Shown piece after piece: positions 33,459 through 36,176 of a stretch of DNA of 36,176 nt. This stretch comes from an uncultured Phascolarctobacterium sp. Lineage in GTDB: Bacteria; Bacillota; Negativicutes; Acidaminococcales; Acidaminococcaceae. Position 1 is the stretch's first letter. Each line of letters opens with the position of its first letter. The translations under genes were made by a program, and so were the position numbers. The DNA lies in the NCBI GenBank assembly GCA_947630795.1, contig CANRJC010000016.1, positions 1 to 36,176 on the forward strand, in the 5' to 3' direction. The notes under the pieces were generated by a model. The model saw only the letters and a program-made list of their open reading frames with translations. It searched no databases and was not told the DNA's origin.

Positions 33459-34739
33459 ATGCAATACTTCTTTGACGTTTTTATGATCCCGCTGCAAGTG
33501 GTGATCATCTTTTTTACGGTCTACTACTTTTTTATCTCTTGGTTCGGCCTCTTCGGCAAGAAAAAAGAGGTGAAAATTTATGATGCGAGCAAAACCTTCG
33601 CTCTTTTGGTGTGCGCTCATAACGAGGCGGCGGTGATCGCCCCGCTGATCCAAAATTTGCAAGAGCTCAACTATAAAAGCGAATTGTACGATATTTTCGT
33701 GGTGGCCGATAACTGCAGCGACAACACCGCCGAGGTAGCCCGAAAAGCGGGAGCCCTAGTGATGGAACGCTTCAGCGAAGGAGACCGGGGCAAGGGCTTC
33801 GCTATGGACTGGTTCTTCGAACGGCTCTTTAAAATGGAGCGGCACTACGATGCGGTGTGCGTTTTCGATGCGGACAACTTGGTCCATCCCAATTTTTTAC
33901 GGGAGATGAACAGCAGGCTCTGCCACGGCGAGCGCTTGATACAGGGTTATTTGGATTCCAAAAATCCCAACGACACGTGGGTGAGCGGCGTTTTTTCCAT
34001 TTCTTTTTGGATCGTCAACCATGTGTGGCATTTGGCCAAATACAATATGGGGCTGTGCTGTTGCCTGGGCGGCACGGGCATGTGTTTGGAGACGGGGCTA
34101 CTCAAGCGTTACGGCTGGGGCGCCACCTGTCTTACCGAAGACATGGAGTTCACTATGAAGGCCATGATGGAGGGCATACCCACCACGTGGGCCCACGATG
34201 CCATCGTTTACGACGAGAAACCTCTCACTTTCGCCGCGGCGTGGAAGCAGCGGCTGCGCTGGGCTCAGGGACGCTTCGATGTGTCCAATCGGTTTTTCCC
34301 GCTGATGCTGAAGAAAGCGATCAAAGAAAAAAGCATCATGATGTTGGACTGCACCGTGAATTTGATTCAGCCCTACTTTTTGATGCTCTCCACTTTTTTC
34401 GTGTTCTGCAATTGGATCTATGAGTTCGTGCCTTTTTATCACAACATCATCTACGTGATCCTGCCGCTGCAGGTGTGGACGGTGATAGGCATAGGCCAGT
34501 ACATCTTCCCCGTGACGGTGCTGTGGAAGATAAGAGCCAGTTTGAGATCGTGGCTCTATCTATTGCTCTACCCCATCTTCATCTACAGTTGGATACCCAT
34601 AACGGCTCTCGGTTTTTTACGCCGACACGATCATTATTGGACCCACACCATCCACACCCGCAATATAGAATTCAGCGAGATCGTGGTGCCGGAGGATCAG
34701 GTCCACGACGGGCCGCGGCAGGTAGACTTCAAAAAATAA
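33459..34739 (+). CDS. Membrane glycosyltransferase, GT2 family
   Basis: The 426-residue protein has one N-terminal membrane helix (~8-32), a cytosolic GT-A domain and at least three C-terminal helices (~295-390). Active-site marks are CAHNEAAVI near the start, the metal-binding FDADN, TEDMEF (catalytic Asp) and QRLRWAQGRF, the Q-x-x-RW of processive GT2 enzymes. Such proteins build cellulose-, chitin- or poly-GlcNAc-like chains or add sugars to lipids. The product here is unknown. The start ATG 33459 has a weak GAGGAG site upstream. It follows pssA by 32 bases and ends in a strong terminator. Confidence 0.87.
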   Translation: MQYFFDVFMIPLQVVIIFFTVYYFFISWFGLFGKKKEVKIYDASKTFALLVCAHNEAAVIAPLIQNLQELNYKSELYDIFVVADNCSDNTAEVARKAGALVMERFSEGDRGKGFAMDWFFERLFKMERHYDAVCVFDADNLVHPNFLREMNSRLCHGERLIQGYLDSKNPNDTWVSGVFSISFWIVNHVWHLAKYNMGLCCCLGGTGMCLETGLLKRYGWGATCLTEDMEFTMKAMMEGIPTTWAHDAIVYDEKPLTFAAAWKQRLRWAQGRFDVSNRFFPLMLKKAIKEKSIMMLDCTVNLIQPYFLMLSTFFVFCNWIYEFVPFYHNIIYVILPLQVWTVIGIGQYIFPVTVLWKIRASLRSWLYLLLYPIFIYSWIPITALGFLRRHDHYWTHTIHTRNIEFSEIVVPEDQVHDGPRQVDFKK

Positions 34740-34754
34740 AACGAAGAAAAGAAG

Positions 34755-34790
34755 ACCTCCTGTGCTGTGAGAAACAGACAGGAGGTTTTT
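34755..34790. terminator. Terminator between convergent genes
   Basis: ACCTCCTGT/ACAGGAGGT plus CTGT/ACAG form a 13-bp interrupted stem with a short loop, then TTTTT on the + strand. The - strand has CTTCTTTTC after the stem, so it may also stop the flavodiiron transcript. Confidence 0.85.
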
Positions 34791-34822
34791 GCATGCTCCG
34801 AAAAATTTTTGCTTTTTCTTTT

Positions 34823-35980
34823 TTATTCGGCCAATTCGCGGGCGAGGGCGGCGATCTGGGCCGCAGACTTTTCGTCGAGGGCGGAGCGGATGGTGACCAC
34901 GGTAGGAGCGAAGCTCAAATTTTTACACTTCTCCAGTTGACGGGCCATGCACTTGGCGGCCATGGGCACCCAGCTGCCGTTTTCGATGAGGCCGAGGCGG
35001 CGGTTCTGGAAGTTGCGGGCCACGAGATGATCGATGAAAGTTTTCATGAAGGGGAAGATGTCCGCATTATAAGTGGTGGTGGCCAGCACCAAGCGATCGT
35101 AGCGATAGGCGGCGGCCACGGCGGCAGCCATGTCGCAGCGGGCGAGGTCGAAGCAAACGACGGGGGCAGTGCAGCCGGCCTTGCTCAATTCTTTTTGCAA
35201 AAGCTCCACGGCTTTTTGGGTGTGACCGTAAACGGAGGTGTAGGCGATGACGACGCCCTTTTCTTCGGGAGCGTAGCTGGACCACAGATCGTAGCAGTGC
35301 AGATAGGTCCCCAGCTCTTCTTTCAGCACCGGCCCGTGGAGCGGGCAGATGCAGGCGATATCCAGGCCTGCGGCTTTTTTCAAAAGGGCTTGCACCTGAG
35401 GCCCGTATTTGCCCACGATGCCGATGAAATAGCGCCGGGCTTCATCGAGCCAGGGCTCGTCGCAGTCCAGAGCGCCGAATTTGCCGAAGCCGTCGGCAGA
35501 GAAGAGCACTTTGCTGCTGCTCTCGTAAGTGACGATGACCTCGGGCCAGTGGACCATGGGGGCCGCCACGAAGTGCAATTTGTGAGCACCCAGCTCCAAA
35601 ACGTCGCCCTCTTTCACCACCAGGCGCCGCTCGCTGTAATCGGTGCCGAAGAAGCCTTTCATCATGGGAAAAGCTTTGGCGGAAGAAACGATGACAGTTT
35701 CGGGATAGCGCCGAGCGAAAGCGTCGATGCTGCCGGCGTGATCCGGCTCCATGTGCTGCACCACCAAATAGGCGGGGCTGCTGCCGGCCAGAGCCTGCTC
35801 CAAATTGGCCAGCCATTGAGCGGCGAAGTGGGCGTCTACGGTGTCCATGACGGCGCATTTTTCGTCTTTGATGAGATAAGAATTGTAGCTGATGCCGTTG
35901 GGCACGCTGTACTGCCCTTCGAAAAGATCGACGGAGCGATCGTTCACTCCCAAATAAATGATGCTGTCGGTGATATACAT
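34823..35980 (-). CDS. fprA: A-type flavodiiron protein (FprA-like)
   Basis: The 385-residue protein should reduce O2 to water (or NO) and protect an anaerobe. Its N-terminal metallo-beta-lactamase domain has the diiron ligands HMEPDH (H76, E78, D80, H81), VHWPE (H144), SADGFG (D163) and PLHGP. The C-terminal flavodoxin domain binds FMN (AYTSVYGHTQKA). There is no rubredoxin extension, so it is the simple class A form and needs an outside electron donor. The start is the ATG at 35978-35980 because AAAGGAAG precedes it; longer in-frame starts lie in or before the promoter. This is the only - strand gene. Confidence 0.94.
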   Translation of the reverse strand: MYITDSIIYLGVNDRSVDLFEGQYSVPNGISYNSYLIKDEKCAVMDTVDAHFAAQWLANLEQALAGSSPAYLVVQHMEPDHAGSIDAFARRYPETVIVSSAKAFPMMKGFFGTDYSERRLVVKEGDVLELGAHKLHFVAAPMVHWPEVIVTYESSSKVLFSADGFGKFGALDCDEPWLDEARRYFIGIVGKYGPQVQALLKKAAGLDIACICPLHGPVLKEELGTYLHCYDLWSSYAPEEKGVVIAYTSVYGHTQKAVELLQKELSKAGCTAPVVCFDLARCDMAAAVAAAYRYDRLVLATTTYNADIFPFMKTFIDHLVARNFQNRRLGLIENGSWVPMAAKCMARQLEKCKNLSFAPTVVTIRSALDEKSAAQIAALARELAE

Positions 35981-36044
35981 GGCGCTCTTCCTTTCTCGAA
36001 AGATCTGATGCAGTGATGATTTAAATGCTGTCTCAATACGCTTT

Positions 36045-36073
36045 ATTATAGCACGAGAGAGGCGAGCCTGCAA
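36045..36073 (-). promoter_or_regulatory. Promoter of the flavodiiron gene
   Basis: On the - strand TTGCAG (36068-36073) and TATAAT (36045-36050) are 17 bases apart. An A5T5 tract lies directly upstream of the -35. The remaining bases to 36176 show no gene. Confidence 0.8.
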
Positions 36074-36176
36074 AAATTTTTGTCATAGCGAAAAAATGAA
36101 GACAGTGTCAAGTAATCGTTGGCAAAATTCTCCGGCAAAATATCAAAGTCAGAACCCTACAAAGGGCAAAGCATTC

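Noticed and set aside
34475..36016. 513-residue open frame on the + strand opposite the flavodiiron gene
   Set aside because: It is the antisense shadow of a clearly conserved gene, low in recognisable domains and rich in His/Gly as GC-rich antisense frames are.
35981..36073. 31-residue N-terminal extension of the flavodiiron protein
   Set aside because: It would start inside the promoter region and lacks a ribosome-binding site; the family starts at MYITDSI.
1..36176. CRISPR arrays, prophage genes, IS elements with terminal repeats
   Set aside because: None seen: no regularly spaced repeats, no phage structural genes, no transposase with flanking inverted repeats.

Overview
The window reads as chromosomal DNA of a diderm (outer-membrane-bearing) Firmicute of the class Negativicutes, probably near Phascolarctobacterium or Acidaminococcus. 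The genus is a guess. The class rests on a mix of traits. There is a porin tethered by an S-layer-homology (SLH) domain, a short secretin with a secretion or pilus ATPase, and an A-type flavodiiron protein. These sit among classic Firmicutes gene runs: lapA-recJ-rel-dtd, hisS-aspS, recA-recX-rny, and an FMN-riboswitch-controlled rib operon. Genes are GC-rich and tightly packed, while the gaps are AT-rich. Almost everything lies on the + strand; only the last gene (flavodiiron protein) is on the - strand. No prophage, CRISPR array or rRNA is visible.

Layout. 1-1164: 3' part of an SLH-porin gene. 1165-1739: accessory gap with a strong promoter-structured RNA-terminator unit, then a pair of inverted REP-like hairpins. 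1740-2621: Rpn-family nuclease/transposase-like gene. 2968-6644: ktrB-ktrA (K+ uptake), a SpoU rRNA methyltransferase and a PHP-family nuclease/phosphatase, apparently one operon. 7079-9422: secretin plus GspE/PilB-like ATPase. 9664-13525: FMN riboswitch and ribD-ribE-ribBA-ribH, followed by hslO. 14424-16110: recA-recX behind a consensus promoter with two operator-like inverted repeats. 16311-18123: long structured leader with a terminator, then rny. 18311-25417: lapA-recJ-rel-dtd-MBL hydrolase-AI-2E-type permease, mostly overlapping or nearly abutting genes. 25492-28735: hisS-aspS. 28864-29025: tRNA-Pro(GGG) with its own promoter and terminator. 29076-33426: unknown CxxC protein, prfC, a TagA/WecG glycosyltransferase, and psd-pssA from an internal promoter. 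33459-34739: membrane GT2 glycosyltransferase. 34823-35980 (-): fprA-like flavodiiron protein.

How the genes work together. The rib genes encode the dedicated enzymes from GTP and ribulose 5-phosphate to riboflavin (the dephosphorylation step is not in this cluster), with feedback through the FMN aptamer. recA-recX and recJ are recombination and repair functions. rny, rel, dtd, hisS, aspS, prfC and the SpoU methyltransferase are RNA and translation functions. psd-pssA makes phosphatidylethanolamine, and tagA plus the GT2 gene probably act on envelope glycans.

No whole new multi-gene system can be demonstrated from sequence alone. The strongest candidates for something undescribed are: the orphan structured RNA at 1313-1478 beside a REP doublet; the rny leader with a terminator ahead of the ribosome-binding site and no well-placed canonical start codon; a 12-bp stem that could hide the ribD ribosome-binding site; paired operator-like repeats at recA; and a two-gene secretin/ATPase unit lacking its usual partners.
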